This document shows, piece by piece, positions 44,715 to 53,981 of a stretch of DNA of 64,000 nucleotides (positions are counted from its first letter, which is position 1; the number at the start of each line of letters is the position of its first letter). A program made the translations under genes and the position numbers. The stretch comes from Sphingomonas sp. NFR15 (GTDB taxonomy: Bacteria > Pseudomonadota > Alphaproteobacteria > Sphingomonadales > Sphingomonadaceae): assembly GCF_900103265.1 (NCBI RefSeq), contig NZ_FMWX01000004.1, positions 277,495-341,494 on the forward strand, in the 5' to 3' direction. A model generated the notes under the pieces. It had not been told where the DNA came from and searched no databases. It saw only the letters and a program-made list of their open reading frames with translations.

Positions 44715-44837
44715 TTACGGATTGGTCACCGCGTCCTCGTCATCCTCGATCGGCAGCGAGAATTCGTGCCAGATCCCGTTGAGAACGCCGAACACCACCG
44801 CCAGGCCGAGGCCCAGCACCCAGGTGAAATACCACAT
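44715..44837 (-). CDS. cydX: Cytochrome bd oxidase small subunit CydX
   Basis: A 40-residue protein of the CydX/YbgT family: MWYFTWVLGLGLAVVFGVLN membrane helix, then GIWHEFSLPIEDDED. The N-terminal MWYF-W-LG and the EF/E residues are the family hallmarks. CydX binds CydA and stabilises the haems of the bd oxidase. It starts 18 bases after cydB with AAAGGAT upstream. It is too short for normal ORF lists. Confidence 0.92.
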   Translation of the reverse strand: MWYFTWVLGLGLAVVFGVLNGIWHEFSLPIEDDEDAVTNP

Positions 44838-44855
44838 CGTTCGATCCTTTCGCGG

Positions 44856-45995
44856 TCAGTAGAAATCCGGATTGGTACGGACGTCCTCGCTGGTGACGCG
44901 GCCCCACATCACCTTGAACGCCCAGCTCGTGTAGGCGAGCACGATCGGCAGGAAGACCACCGTCACGAACACCATGATGCCGAGCGTCCGCGCGGTCGAG
45001 GAGGCGTTCCATACCGTCAGGCTCGAATGCGGATCGATGCTCGACGGCAGGATGTACGGGAACATCGACAGCCCGACCGTCGAGATGATCCCGGTCGCGG
45101 CCAGCGCCGAGCCGCCGAATGAGGTCTTCTCCCAGCCGTTGGTGATGCCGACGAACGCCAGCACCGTCCCCGCGAAGCCGAGCACCGGCGCGATCAGCAT
45201 CCACGGATACAGTCGGTAATTGCCGAGCCACGCCCCGGCGGCATGCTCGGTGGTGGTGCGCAGCGGGTTGGACTGGCCGAGCGGATCGGCGGCGCTCACC
45301 ATGTGATAGCCGATGTCGCCGAACGCGACATAGGCTCCGCCCAGCGCGAACAACACCACCGCCGCCACCGCGGCGATGCAGCCATAGCCGCGCACACGGT
45401 CGTGGACGGGGCCATGCTCGACCTTGAAGGTCAGCCAGGTCGCGCCGTGCAGCACCAGCATCGCCACCGACAGCAGCCCGCACAGCAGGGTGAACGGCGT
45501 GAACAGGCCCAGCAAACCACCGTCATAGAAGGACCGCAGATCGCTATCGAGCCGGAACGGCGCGCCCGACAGCACGTTGCCCACCGCGACCCCGAACACC
45601 AGCGCGGGCACCAAGCCACCGACGAACAGCGCATAGTCCCACCGCGTCCGCCACACACGGTCCGCGCGCTTCGATCGGTATTTGAACCCGACCGGGCGGA
45701 GGATCAGCGCGGCCAGCACCAGGAACATCGCCAGGTAGAAGCCCGAGAAGCTCACCGCATAGACGAACGGCCAGGCGGCGAAGATCGCACCGCCGCCGGT
45801 GATGAACCAGACGAAATTGCCTTCCCAGTTCGGGCCGACGGTATTGATGACCATCCGCCGCTCGGCGTCGGTCCTGGCGACCCAGGGCAGCAGCGCCGCC
45901 ACCCCGAGATCATAGCCGTCGGTCAGCGCGAAGCCGATCAGCAGCACCCCCATCAGCACCCACCAGATCAGGCGCAGGGTTTCATAATCGAACAT
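44856..45995 (-). CDS. cydB: Cytochrome bd ubiquinol oxidase subunit II
   Basis: A 379-residue, nine-helix membrane subunit, equal in length to the E. coli protein. It begins MFDYETLRLIWWVLMGVLLIG and has the conserved FALTDGYDLGVAALLPWV and GPNWEGNFVWF. The bd oxidase reduces oxygen at very low tension without pumping protons. It starts 14 bases after cydA. Confidence 0.96.
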   Translation of the reverse strand: MFDYETLRLIWWVLMGVLLIGFALTDGYDLGVAALLPWVARTDAERRMVINTVGPNWEGNFVWFITGGGAIFAAWPFVYAVSFSGFYLAMFLVLAALILRPVGFKYRSKRADRVWRTRWDYALFVGGLVPALVFGVAVGNVLSGAPFRLDSDLRSFYDGGLLGLFTPFTLLCGLLSVAMLVLHGATWLTFKVEHGPVHDRVRGYGCIAAVAAVVLFALGGAYVAFGDIGYHMVSAADPLGQSNPLRTTTEHAAGAWLGNYRLYPWMLIAPVLGFAGTVLAFVGITNGWEKTSFGGSALAATGIISTVGLSMFPYILPSSIDPHSSLTVWNASSTARTLGIMVFVTVVFLPIVLAYTSWAFKVMWGRVTSEDVRTNPDFY

Positions 45996-46009
45996 GGTCT
46001 ATGTCCCTT

Positions 46010-47581
46010 TCAAGCGACCAGCGGGGTTGCGGGAAGCGGGCCGGGTTGCGGCTGCGGGTCTTCGTGATGCTCGAACGGCCCATGTCTGATCGAGGAGAGG
46101 ATCAGCCGCACCTCGATGACCGCCAGCACGCCGTAGATCGCGGTGAACCCGAAGATCGTCGTCCACAGCGCCCCGCGCGAAAGCGAGGATGCGGCGAGGA
46201 AGGTCGGCAACACGCCCTCGATCGCCCAGGGCTGACGGCCGATCTCAGCCAGGATCCAACCAAGCTCGATCGCCACCCACGGCAGCGGCAGCGAGAACAG
46301 CGCCAGTCGCAGGAACCAGCGCGTGCTGTCGTGCCGCCGCAGGCTCGCCAGCACGAACGCGGTGGCGAACAGCGCGATCATGTAGAAGCCGATGAACGCC
46401 ATGATCCTGAAGCTCCAGAACATCAGCGGCACGTTGGGAACGACATCCCACGCCGTCTTGGCGATCAACTCAGGACTCGCCGTACGCGGATCGGCGACAT
46501 GCGCCTTCAAGAGCAGCGCGTAGCCGAGATCGCGCTTGTGCGCCTCGAACCGCGCCCGCTCGGCCAGATTGGCCGGATCGGCCTTGAGCTTCTGGACCGC
46601 GTCATAGGCGATCACGCCCGAGGTGATCCGCTCCTGCGCCTTGAGCACGAGTTCGGACATGCCCGTAACCTCTTTGTCGAGGCTGCGGGTCGCAATCAGG
46701 CCGAGCACCCACGGCACCTCGACCGAATAGCGCGTGGTGCGCGCGGTCGTATCGGGCAGGCCGATCAGCGTGATACCGGCCGGGGCCGGCGCGGTGTGCC
46801 ATGCCGCCTCGATCGCGGCGAGCTTCATCTTCTGGTTGTCGGTCAGCGCATAGCCGCTCTCGTCGCCGAGCACGACCACCGACAGCGAGGACAGCAGCCC
46901 GAAGGCGGCGGCCACCGCCATCGAGCGTTTGGCAACGCCGCGATACTTGCCTTTCAGCAGGTAGAAAGCGGAAATGCCCAGCACGAACACCGATGCGCAG
47001 ACATAGCCCGCGCTGACGGTGTGGACGAACTTGGCCTGCGCGATCGGGTTGAACAGCACCTGCCCGAACTGCGAGACTTCCATGCGCATGGTCTCGGGGT
47101 TGAACTGCGCGCCGACCGGATTCTGCATCCAGCCGTTGGCGATCAGGATCCAGAGCGCCGACAGGTTGGTGCCGAGCGCGACCAGGAAGGTGACGATCAG
47201 ATGGCCGAGCTTCGACAGCCGGTTCCAGCCGAAGAACATCACGCCGACCATCGTGGCTTCGAGGAAGAACGCCATCAGCCCCTCGATCGCGAGCGGTGCG
47301 CCAAAGATGTCGCCGACGTAATGCGAGAAATACGACCAGTTGGTGCCGAACTCGAACTCCATCGTCAGCCCGGTCGAAACGCCGAGCACGAAGTTGATCG
47401 CGAACAGCCGCCCCCAGAAGCGCGTGATGACGCGCCAGATCGGCCGATTGGTCATCACATAGACCGATTCCATGATGACGAGCATGAAGCTCAGCCCCAG
47501 GGTCAGCGGCACGAACAGAAAATGGTACAGCGCGGTCAACGCGAATTGCAGCCGCGACAGGTCGATAACACCCGGGTCCAT
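46010..47581 (-). CDS. cydA: Cytochrome bd ubiquinol oxidase subunit I
   Basis: The haem-bearing subunit. The 523-residue product has the haem ligand His20 in LTALYHFLFVPLTLG, the second ligand in KFVHTVSAGYV, the methionine in VPLMFWSFRIMAF, the Q-loop region VPWVLGL and the GRQPW motif (LAEIGRQPWAIEG). Length equals the E. coli long Q-loop type. The ATG at 47581 follows GGGGAGACTC; the frame continues upstream. An FNR-type box lies 75-88 bases upstream. Confidence 0.96.
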   Translation of the reverse strand: MDPGVIDLSRLQFALTALYHFLFVPLTLGLSFMLVIMESVYVMTNRPIWRVITRFWGRLFAINFVLGVSTGLTMEFEFGTNWSYFSHYVGDIFGAPLAIEGLMAFFLEATMVGVMFFGWNRLSKLGHLIVTFLVALGTNLSALWILIANGWMQNPVGAQFNPETMRMEVSQFGQVLFNPIAQAKFVHTVSAGYVCASVFVLGISAFYLLKGKYRGVAKRSMAVAAAFGLLSSLSVVVLGDESGYALTDNQKMKLAAIEAAWHTAPAPAGITLIGLPDTTARTTRYSVEVPWVLGLIATRSLDKEVTGMSELVLKAQERITSGVIAYDAVQKLKADPANLAERARFEAHKRDLGYALLLKAHVADPRTASPELIAKTAWDVVPNVPLMFWSFRIMAFIGFYMIALFATAFVLASLRRHDSTRWFLRLALFSLPLPWVAIELGWILAEIGRQPWAIEGVLPTFLAASSLSRGALWTTIFGFTAIYGVLAVIEVRLILSSIRHGPFEHHEDPQPQPGPLPATPLVA

Positions 47582-47655
47582 GATTTGAGTCTCCCCACGA
47601 GGCCAGGCTCGGCCCCAAGCTGCCAGCGGGGTAGAAGCGGGCGCCCGCATCGACA

Positions 47656-47669
47656 TTGACCGGAGTCAA
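47656..47669. promoter_or_regulatory. FNR-type box between cydA and cydD
   Basis: TTGACCGGAGTCAA has inverted TTGAC half-sites with a 4-base spacer. It sits in the 123-base intergenic region, 75-88 bases from the cydA ATG and 36-49 from the cydD ATG, and could serve both operons. Confidence 0.75.
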
Positions 47670-47704
47670 AGACCGCGCCGGCCGATCGGGCGAGGACACA
47701 GTCC

Positions 47705-49369
47705 ATGAATGCGATCACCAGCAATCCGGGCCTCGCCCGCGCCCGTACGCGATGGTTGAAGGGCGTCGTCGCCGATGGCGGCCGTACACGCGAATCGACC
47801 AGCCTGCTGGTGCTCGACACCGCCGCCGCGATCGGTTTCGCCGCAGGTCTGGCCGGTGCGGTGGGCGCGGTGCCCTCGATCGGCGCGATGCTGCCGTGGG
47901 CCGGGCTGATGGCGCTCTCGGGCGGCGCGCGCGGGCTGTTCGCGATGCTCGCCACCCGCGTCGGCGCCGCCGGCGCGGAGCAGGGCAAGCTGCGCCTGCG
48001 CCGCCGGATCGTCGAGACGGCGCTCCACCGCGCACCCGGTTCGGCCGCAACCACCGGCACGCTGATGAGCGCGGCGGTGGATGAGGTCGATGCGATCGAC
48101 GGCTATGTCGCGCGCTTCCTGCCCGCGCGGCAGGCGGCCGCGGTCGCGCCGTTCCTGATCCTTGCCGCCACCGCCTTGGCCAGCCCGGTCGCGGCCGGCA
48201 TCCTGTTCGCGACTCTGGTGCCGTTCATTCTGGTGATGGCGCTGGCGGGCGGCGCGGCGGCGGACGTCTCGCGCCAGCAGTTCGTCGCGCTGTCCCGGTT
48301 GTCGGGCCGCTTCGCCGACCGGGTCCGCGCCTTGCCGATCGTGCTCGCCTTCGGCGCCGAGCGGCGCGAGTCCGATGCGCTCGGCCAGGCGGCGGACGAG
48401 CTCGCCCGGCGCACGATGCGCGTTCTTCGCGTCGCGTTCGTGTCTTCGGGCGCGCTCGAATTCTTCGCCGCGCTCTCGGTGGCGCTGGTCGCGGTCTATT
48501 GCGGGTTCAACCTGCTCCACCTCCTGCCCTTCCCGGTGCCGGAGCAGCTCGATCTCGGCCGCGCGCTGTTCGTGCTCGCGCTCGCGCCCGAATTTTACGC
48601 GCCGATGCGCCGCCTCGCAGCCGCCTATCACGACAAGCAGGCCGCCGAGACCGCCGCCGACCGGCTCGCCGCACTGGAAGGCGAGCGGCCAGCGCCGGCG
48701 GCACCGGCGCCCTTACCCCCCGCCGCGCCGGGCATCGTGTTCGACGCGGTCACGATCCGCTACCCCGGCGAGGACACGACCGCCGTCAGCCGTTTCTCGC
48801 TCGACATCGCACCCGGCGAGACGCTCGCGCTGCTCGGCCCGTCGGGCAGCGGCAAGAGTAGCCTGCTGCACCTCCTGCTCGGGCTCGCGCCGTTGAGCGA
48901 CGGCGCGGTGCGGGTGGGCGGCATCGATCTTGCGCGGAGCGGGGGCGTGGCGGCCCTCGCCGCCTGGGTCGGGCAGAACCCGCTCCTCATCGCCGGGTCG
49001 ATCCGCGACAACCTGCTGCTCGCCCGGCCCGAGGCGTGCGCGCCGGATATCAGCGCCGCGATCCATGCCGCCGGTCTCGGCCCGATGCTGGTGAAGCGTC
49101 CACAGGGGCTCGACAGTCCGATCGACGCGCGCGGCGGCGGGCTGTCGGGCGGCGAGCGACGGCGCATCGCGCTCGCGCGCGCGCTGCTCAAAGCCGCGCC
49201 GCTCCTGCTCCTCGACGAGCCGACCGCGCATCTCGACGCGCGGGCCGAGGCCGATCTGATCGCCACCATCGACCGGGCGCGCGCCGGTCGCACCGTCATC
49301 ATCGCCACGCATAGCGAGCGGCTCGCCGCCATCGCGGACCGTGTGGTCCGCCTCGGAGACGCCGCATGA
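47705..49369 (+). CDS. cydD: Glutathione/cysteine ABC exporter subunit CydD
   Basis: Half of the CydDC ABC transporter that exports reduced thiols and is needed to assemble cytochrome bd. The 554-residue product has six membrane helices to about residue 310, then an ATPase domain with Walker A GPSGSGKSSLLHLLLG, signature LSGGERRRIALARALLK and Walker B LLLLDEPTAHLD. The stop overlaps the cydC ATG. Divergent from cydAB. Confidence 0.93.
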   Translation: MNAITSNPGLARARTRWLKGVVADGGRTRESTSLLVLDTAAAIGFAAGLAGAVGAVPSIGAMLPWAGLMALSGGARGLFAMLATRVGAAGAEQGKLRLRRRIVETALHRAPGSAATTGTLMSAAVDEVDAIDGYVARFLPARQAAAVAPFLILAATALASPVAAGILFATLVPFILVMALAGGAAADVSRQQFVALSRLSGRFADRVRALPIVLAFGAERRESDALGQAADELARRTMRVLRVAFVSSGALEFFAALSVALVAVYCGFNLLHLLPFPVPEQLDLGRALFVLALAPEFYAPMRRLAAAYHDKQAAETAADRLAALEGERPAPAAPAPLPPAAPGIVFDAVTIRYPGEDTTAVSRFSLDIAPGETLALLGPSGSGKSSLLHLLLGLAPLSDGAVRVGGIDLARSGGVAALAAWVGQNPLLIAGSIRDNLLLARPEACAPDISAAIHAAGLGPMLVKRPQGLDSPIDARGGGLSGGERRRIALARALLKAAPLLLLDEPTAHLDARAEADLIATIDRARAGRTVIIATHSERLAAIADRVVRLGDAA

Positions 49370-50994
49370 GCCAGACGCTCGAAACGCTGATCGCCGCCGA
49401 ACGCCGCGCGCAGCGCCCGCTGCTGCGCCGCGCGGCCTTGTACGCGGCACTCGTCGCGGCGGCGTCCGTGGTGCTGCTCGGCCTGTCGGGCTGGTTCATC
49501 ACGGCCGCCGCCTTCGCTGGTGCGGCGGGCGTGGTCGCAGCGCAAGCGTTCAACTACATGCTGCCGAGCGCGGGCATCCGCTTGCTTGCGATCGTGCGCA
49601 CCGGCGCTCGCTATGGTGAGCGGCTGGCCGCGCACGAGGCCGCGTTCGGCGCGCTCGCCCGCATCCGCCCCACGCTGTTCCGCGCGATCGCCGCCGCGCC
49701 CATCGGCACGGCGCTGGCGTTGACGACCGGCGAGGCCGCGGCGCGGATGATCGGCGATGTCGATGCGATCGAGACCCGCTTCGTTCGCCTCTCCGCCCCC
49801 TGGAGCGTCGCGGCGGCGCTCGTGGCTGGACTGTGCCTCACGGTGTTGGGCGGCGCACTCGCCGCGCTTTCCACCGTCGCGTGCCTGGCCGCACTCCTGC
49901 TCGCCGCGCGCGCGTTGTCGCACCGGCTCGAGGCACCCGGCCGCGCGGTCCAGATCGCCGCAGGCGCACTGCGCGACGAATTCGCGCAGGCGAGCGAAGC
50001 CGCGCCCGAACTGCGTTGCTTCGCGCTGGAAAGCTGGGCCGCCGATCGCATCGACGCGCGCAGCCGCACGCTCGCCGCCGCCCAGCGCGCGCAGGCGAAC
50101 GTGGCTGGCTGGTTCGAGCTGATCCAGGCGCTGTCGATCGCCTTCGCGGCGTCGTCGGCGGCGCTGCTCTCAGCCGCGTCGGGCGCGGACATCGCCGCCC
50201 TCGCCGCGCTCGCCGCGGCGATGACGCTCGACGGCGCCGCGCCGCTGCTGCGCGGCCAGATCGACCGTGGCAAGATGCGCGAGGCGGAAGCGCGGCTTGA
50301 CATGCTACTGGCGCATTCGCCCAGCGAGCAAGGCTCGGCCAAGCCGTCGGACGCGCCCCTCCTCGCCTTCCACCAGCCCGCGCCGTGCCGCATCGCGCCG
50401 GGCGAACGGCTCGCGCTGAGCGGCCCATCCGGCGCCGGCAAGACCATGCTCGTCGAGACGCTGATCGGCCTGCGCCCCGCCGTTTCCGGAACGATCACCC
50501 TCGACGGCGCCGACGTCACCGCAATCCCCCTGCCCGCGCTCCGCCACTGCTTCGCATGGTTGCCGCAGGACGCGATGCTCCTGTCGGGCACGATCCGCGA
50601 AAACCTGCTGCTCGCGGGCGGCGAGGCGGACGACGCGGCCTTGTGGGACGCACTCCATGACGCCGTCCTCGACGACCGTGTCCGCGCACTCGACCGCGGC
50701 CTCGACAGTTGGATCGGCGAGAACGGTGCGCGGCTCTCGGGTGGCGAGCGACGGCGCCTGGCGCTCGCCCGCGCCTATTGCGCTCCCGCGCCGTGGCTGC
50801 TGCTCGACGAGCCAAGCGAGGGCCTCGATACCGCGACCGAGGCGCTGCTCGCCGACCGCCTGAACAGCCGCCTCGATCGGAGCGGCCAGGGCCTGATCCT
50901 CGTCACACACCGCCCGAGGCTGCGCGCCCTGTGCCCCCGCACGCTGGCGATCAGCCCCGATCGGGTTGGCACCAGGCCCCCCCTCGTCGCCTGA
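49366..50994 (+). CDS. cydC: Glutathione/cysteine ABC exporter subunit CydC
   Basis: The second half-transporter of CydDC. The 542-residue product has six membrane helices (about 20-300), Walker A GPSGAGKTMLVETLIG, signature LSGGERRRLALARAYC and Walker B LLLDEPSEGLD. The ATG overlaps the cydD TGA, so the two are co-translated. Confidence 0.92.
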   Translation: MSQTLETLIAAERRAQRPLLRRAALYAALVAAASVVLLGLSGWFITAAAFAGAAGVVAAQAFNYMLPSAGIRLLAIVRTGARYGERLAAHEAAFGALARIRPTLFRAIAAAPIGTALALTTGEAAARMIGDVDAIETRFVRLSAPWSVAAALVAGLCLTVLGGALAALSTVACLAALLLAARALSHRLEAPGRAVQIAAGALRDEFAQASEAAPELRCFALESWAADRIDARSRTLAAAQRAQANVAGWFELIQALSIAFAASSAALLSAASGADIAALAALAAAMTLDGAAPLLRGQIDRGKMREAEARLDMLLAHSPSEQGSAKPSDAPLLAFHQPAPCRIAPGERLALSGPSGAGKTMLVETLIGLRPAVSGTITLDGADVTAIPLPALRHCFAWLPQDAMLLSGTIRENLLLAGGEADDAALWDALHDAVLDDRVRALDRGLDSWIGENGARLSGGERRRLALARAYCAPAPWLLLDEPSEGLDTATEALLADRLNSRLDRSGQGLILVTHRPRLRALCPRTLAISPDRVGTRPPLVA

Positions 50995-51143
50995 AGCGTA
51001 CCAGCCTCACGGACGTCACGCGAGGCGACGAAAGGACCGCCGCATCGCGGAGTCGGCGAGAGAGATCCCACCGGATCGCGACAAAGCCATGGAACCAAGG
51101 TTTGTTTCCAAACGGTTTCGCACGCTGCAGCAAGGAGCCATGC

Positions 51144-52346
51144 GTGAGCGACCATCCGACCCGCGACGAACGAAGCGGGATTCTCGAAGCCAAACGAACG
51201 TTGAAGATGGCGCGATCGGCACATGCCTATGTGCGCGGCAACACCGCGAAATTCTACGAATGGCTGGCGGCATCCCCGGTGGCCAGGCACTTGCCGGAAG
51301 GCCCGCCGATCTGGATCTGCGGCGATTGTCATCTCGGCAACCTGGGCCCGATCGCGAACGGCGCCGGCGACGTCGAAATCCAGATCCGCGATCTCGATCA
51401 GGCGGTGATCGGTAACCCGCTGCACGATCTCATCCGCCTCGGCCTTTCGCTGGCGACGGCGGCGCGGGGCTCGGATCTGCCCGGCGTCACCACCGCGCGC
51501 ATGATCGAACAGATGGTGCTCGGCTACGAAACCGCGCTCGCCGATCCCGCCAGCGGCGATGCCGGCCCCGAGCCCGACGCGGTACGCACCGTCCGCCGGC
51601 GCGCGCTCGGACGACGCTGGCGGCATCTCGCCAAGGAACGCCTCGACGATGTCGAGCCGTCGATCCCGCTCGGCAAACGCTTCTGGCGGCTCGACGAGGA
51701 CGAGCGGCGGGCGGTCGCCGCCGTGTTCGACGAACCGGCGGTCGCCCGGATGGTGCTCGCGCTGCGCCACCGTGCGGGGGACCAGCGCGTCCGCATGGCC
51801 GATGCCGCCTATTGGATGAAGGGGTGCAGTTCGCTCGGCCTGCTGCGCATCGCCGCGATCGTCGAACTGCGCGATGCCGAGGGTGATCGTGCCCACGCGC
51901 TCGTCGACATCAAACAGGCCGTCGCGCCGATCGCACCCGCCGCGCCCGGCGCGAACATGCCCGATTGCCCCGGCGAGCGCGTTGTCGCGGCAGCGCGCGC
52001 GCTCTCCCCGCACCTGGGCGAGCGGATCGCCGCCGCGCACATTCTCGACACGTCGGTTTTCGTGCGCGAACTGATGCCGCAGGATCTCAAGCTCGAAGTC
52101 GATCAGTTCACCACCGGGCAGGCGATCAAGGCCGCGCATTATCTCGCCTTCGTGGTCGGCAAGGCGCATGCGCGCCAGCTCGGCGCCGAGGATCGCCGCT
52201 CGTGGCAAACCGAGCTGAGCCGAAGCCGCACCGCGACGATCGACGCGCCATCCTGGCTATGGGAAAGCGTGGTCGATCTCGCGGGCCGGCATGAGGCAGG
52301 CTACCTCGAACATTGCCGCCGCTACGCGCTGGCGACGGCCGCCTGA
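51144..52346 (+). CDS. DUF2252 family protein
   Basis: A 400-residue DUF2252 protein, a family with a kinase-like fold. It has ICGDCHLGNLGPI and the IQIRDLDQAVIGNPLHDLIR segment, which resemble the catalytic loop (H-x-D/N) and DFD-type metal motif of phosphotransferases. The substrate is unknown. The GTG at 51144 has AAGGA 7 bases upstream; the ATG at 51140 is out of frame. The gap 50995-51143 after cydC holds no other feature. It may or may not be co-transcribed with cydDC. Confidence 0.82.
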   Translation: MSDHPTRDERSGILEAKRTLKMARSAHAYVRGNTAKFYEWLAASPVARHLPEGPPIWICGDCHLGNLGPIANGAGDVEIQIRDLDQAVIGNPLHDLIRLGLSLATAARGSDLPGVTTARMIEQMVLGYETALADPASGDAGPEPDAVRTVRRRALGRRWRHLAKERLDDVEPSIPLGKRFWRLDEDERRAVAAVFDEPAVARMVLALRHRAGDQRVRMADAAYWMKGCSSLGLLRIAAIVELRDAEGDRAHALVDIKQAVAPIAPAAPGANMPDCPGERVVAAARALSPHLGERIAAAHILDTSVFVRELMPQDLKLEVDQFTTGQAIKAAHYLAFVVGKAHARQLGAEDRRSWQTELSRSRTATIDAPSWLWESVVDLAGRHEAGYLEHCRRYALATAA

Positions 52347-52377
52347 CCGGGATCGCACCTGAGCGGGCCGGCGTTCC

Positions 52378-53166
52378 TCAGCCCGCGTCGGGCTGATACC
52401 CGAGCCGGTCCGACACCCGCGCCGTCGCCGCCCGCAGCAGGTCGCGCGCGGCATCGATATGGACCTTCTGCGATCCGTCGATCAGTTCGAGAAACGGTAT
52501 CGTCAGCGCCGCGACGATCTCGCGATCGAAGCCGAAGATGGGAAAGCTGATGTCGGTCACGCCGTGCGTGATCGGGCTCTTTCGTAGGTCGAAGCCAGCC
52601 GCGCGGATCGCGCTCTTGCGCTCGGCCAGCCAGGCGCGGTCGATCGCGATCCCGCGCTCACTCTCCGCCGCGCGGACGATCTGTTCGCCGCGCTGATCGT
52701 TCGAGAACGCCAGGATCACCTGCCCCGAGCAGCTCCGGACAATGTCGATCCGCGCGCCCACCTTCAGCGCGAAGCCGCGCGTGCCGGGCTGTTCCTCCCG
52801 CGCGACCACCATGCCGCTGCCGCCGTTCGGCACGACGAGATGGCACGATTGCCCGGCCTCGATCGCCAGCACCTGCATCTCCGGCAGCGCCGCGCGCACG
52901 ATATCCTGCGATGGTGTCGCGCGGAACGCGAGATCGAGCAACTTGTAGGTGACCGTGTAGCGGTCAGTCGACTGCGACTTCTTCAGGTAGCCGAGCTGCT
53001 CCATCACCACCACGATGCGGAACAATTCACCGACCGAGCGGCCGAGGTCCGCCGCCATCTCGCTGACCAGCGCACCCTCTGGCCAGCGCACGAGCAGTTC
53101 GAGCACCTCGAACGCCTTCTCGATCGCAGGGGCGGCATAGGTCGCCTTCGCACCCGTTCGTTTCAT
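52378..53166 (-). CDS. IclR family transcriptional regulator
   Basis: A 262-residue IclR-type regulator. It has an N-terminal winged helix (AAPAIEKAFEVLELLVRW, EMAADLGRSVGELFRIVVVM) and a C-terminal effector domain with HLVVPNGGSGMVVARE and HGVTDISFPIFGFD. IclR proteins usually control catabolic genes in response to small acids or aromatics. No catabolic operon is directly adjacent; the fucose and rhamnogalacturonan loci are the nearest candidates, 12 and 4 kb away. The ATG at 53166 begins the conserved domain. Confidence 0.88.
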   Translation of the reverse strand: MKRTGAKATYAAPAIEKAFEVLELLVRWPEGALVSEMAADLGRSVGELFRIVVVMEQLGYLKKSQSTDRYTVTYKLLDLAFRATPSQDIVRAALPEMQVLAIEAGQSCHLVVPNGGSGMVVAREEQPGTRGFALKVGARIDIVRSCSGQVILAFSNDQRGEQIVRAAESERGIAIDRAWLAERKSAIRAAGFDLRKSPITHGVTDISFPIFGFDREIVAALTIPFLELIDGSQKVHIDAARDLLRAATARVSDRLGYQPDAG

Positions 53167-53407
53167 CGCGGTTCCCGTCGCGCAAGACTGTCTTGCCGAT
53201 GCGCGATCGCCCGGCTTACGCGACGATGCAAGCCGGGATTGGGCGCGGCCGCCGCCCGCGCGTGCGGGACATACGCGGATAGCGGTGCGGCCGTGACGAG
53301 ACGATGCCTGATGATGAGCGAAAGGCTCACGGCATCCGCCGCGAGAAAATCGGCGTCGGGGCCGCAGCGGTGCCGGCGCGGCCCACTCGCTGATCGGCCA
53401 AGCGATC

Positions 53408-53965
53408 TCACGCCCAGCGAATTTCCGGATCTCCACGCGGAACAACAGGCGGCTCGGCCTTGGGGTGGCCGACGATGATGGGCGCGATCGGCGTATAGTC
53501 GTCCGGAAGGCCGAGCGCCGCCTTGCCCTCCGGCGTGCCGAGCCACCCTTGCGCGAAGCCGATCCAGCAGCTCCCCAGGCCAGCATCGCAGGCGGCGAGC
53601 ATCAGATTTTCCGCCGCGAGCGTGCAATCGATGGGCGCCCAAGCCCCTGCCATGGTCGCGGAAATCACGATCATGGCCGGCGCGTGATAGAAGATGTGGA
53701 ACGACGCGGCACCGAGCATCTCCTCCAAATGGTGCGGGATGAGCCCGGCTGGCGTCGTGCGCAGCATGTACGTCTTCGCCTCGTCGGATATTTGGGCCAG
53801 CAGGGCCGCATCGCGCACGACGCAGAAAGACCAGCATTGCTGGTTCATTGCGCTCGGTGCCTGCACGGCTGCGCCGATCAAGGCACGCAATTGGTCCTCG
53901 CCCACCGGCTCATCGGTGTACTCGCGTACGGCTCGGCGGCGTCGAATAGTTTCCATCAGCTCCAT
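53408..53965 (-). CDS. Nitroreductase family protein
   Basis: A 185-residue FMN-dependent nitroreductase. It has the FMN phosphate-binding start METIRRRRAVREYTDEPV, APSAMNQQCWSF, and the C-terminal GLGSCWIGFAQGW. Such enzymes reduce quinones, nitro groups or enones with NAD(P)H. It is the last gene of a four-gene operon, 17 bases after the phosphoribosyltransferase stop-start junction. Its role there is unknown. Confidence 0.88.
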   Translation of the reverse strand: MELMETIRRRRAVREYTDEPVGEDQLRALIGAAVQAPSAMNQQCWSFCVVRDAALLAQISDEAKTYMLRTTPAGLIPHHLEEMLGAASFHIFYHAPAMIVISATMAGAWAPIDCTLAAENLMLAACDAGLGSCWIGFAQGWLGTPEGKAALGLPDDYTPIAPIIVGHPKAEPPVVPRGDPEIRWA

Positions 53966-53981
53966 CGCGAACAGCTCCTTG

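Noticed and set aside
46001..47659. Plus-strand open frame of 552 codons opposite cydA
   Set aside because: Shadow frame rich in Arg, His and Gln; cydA is unambiguous on the other strand.
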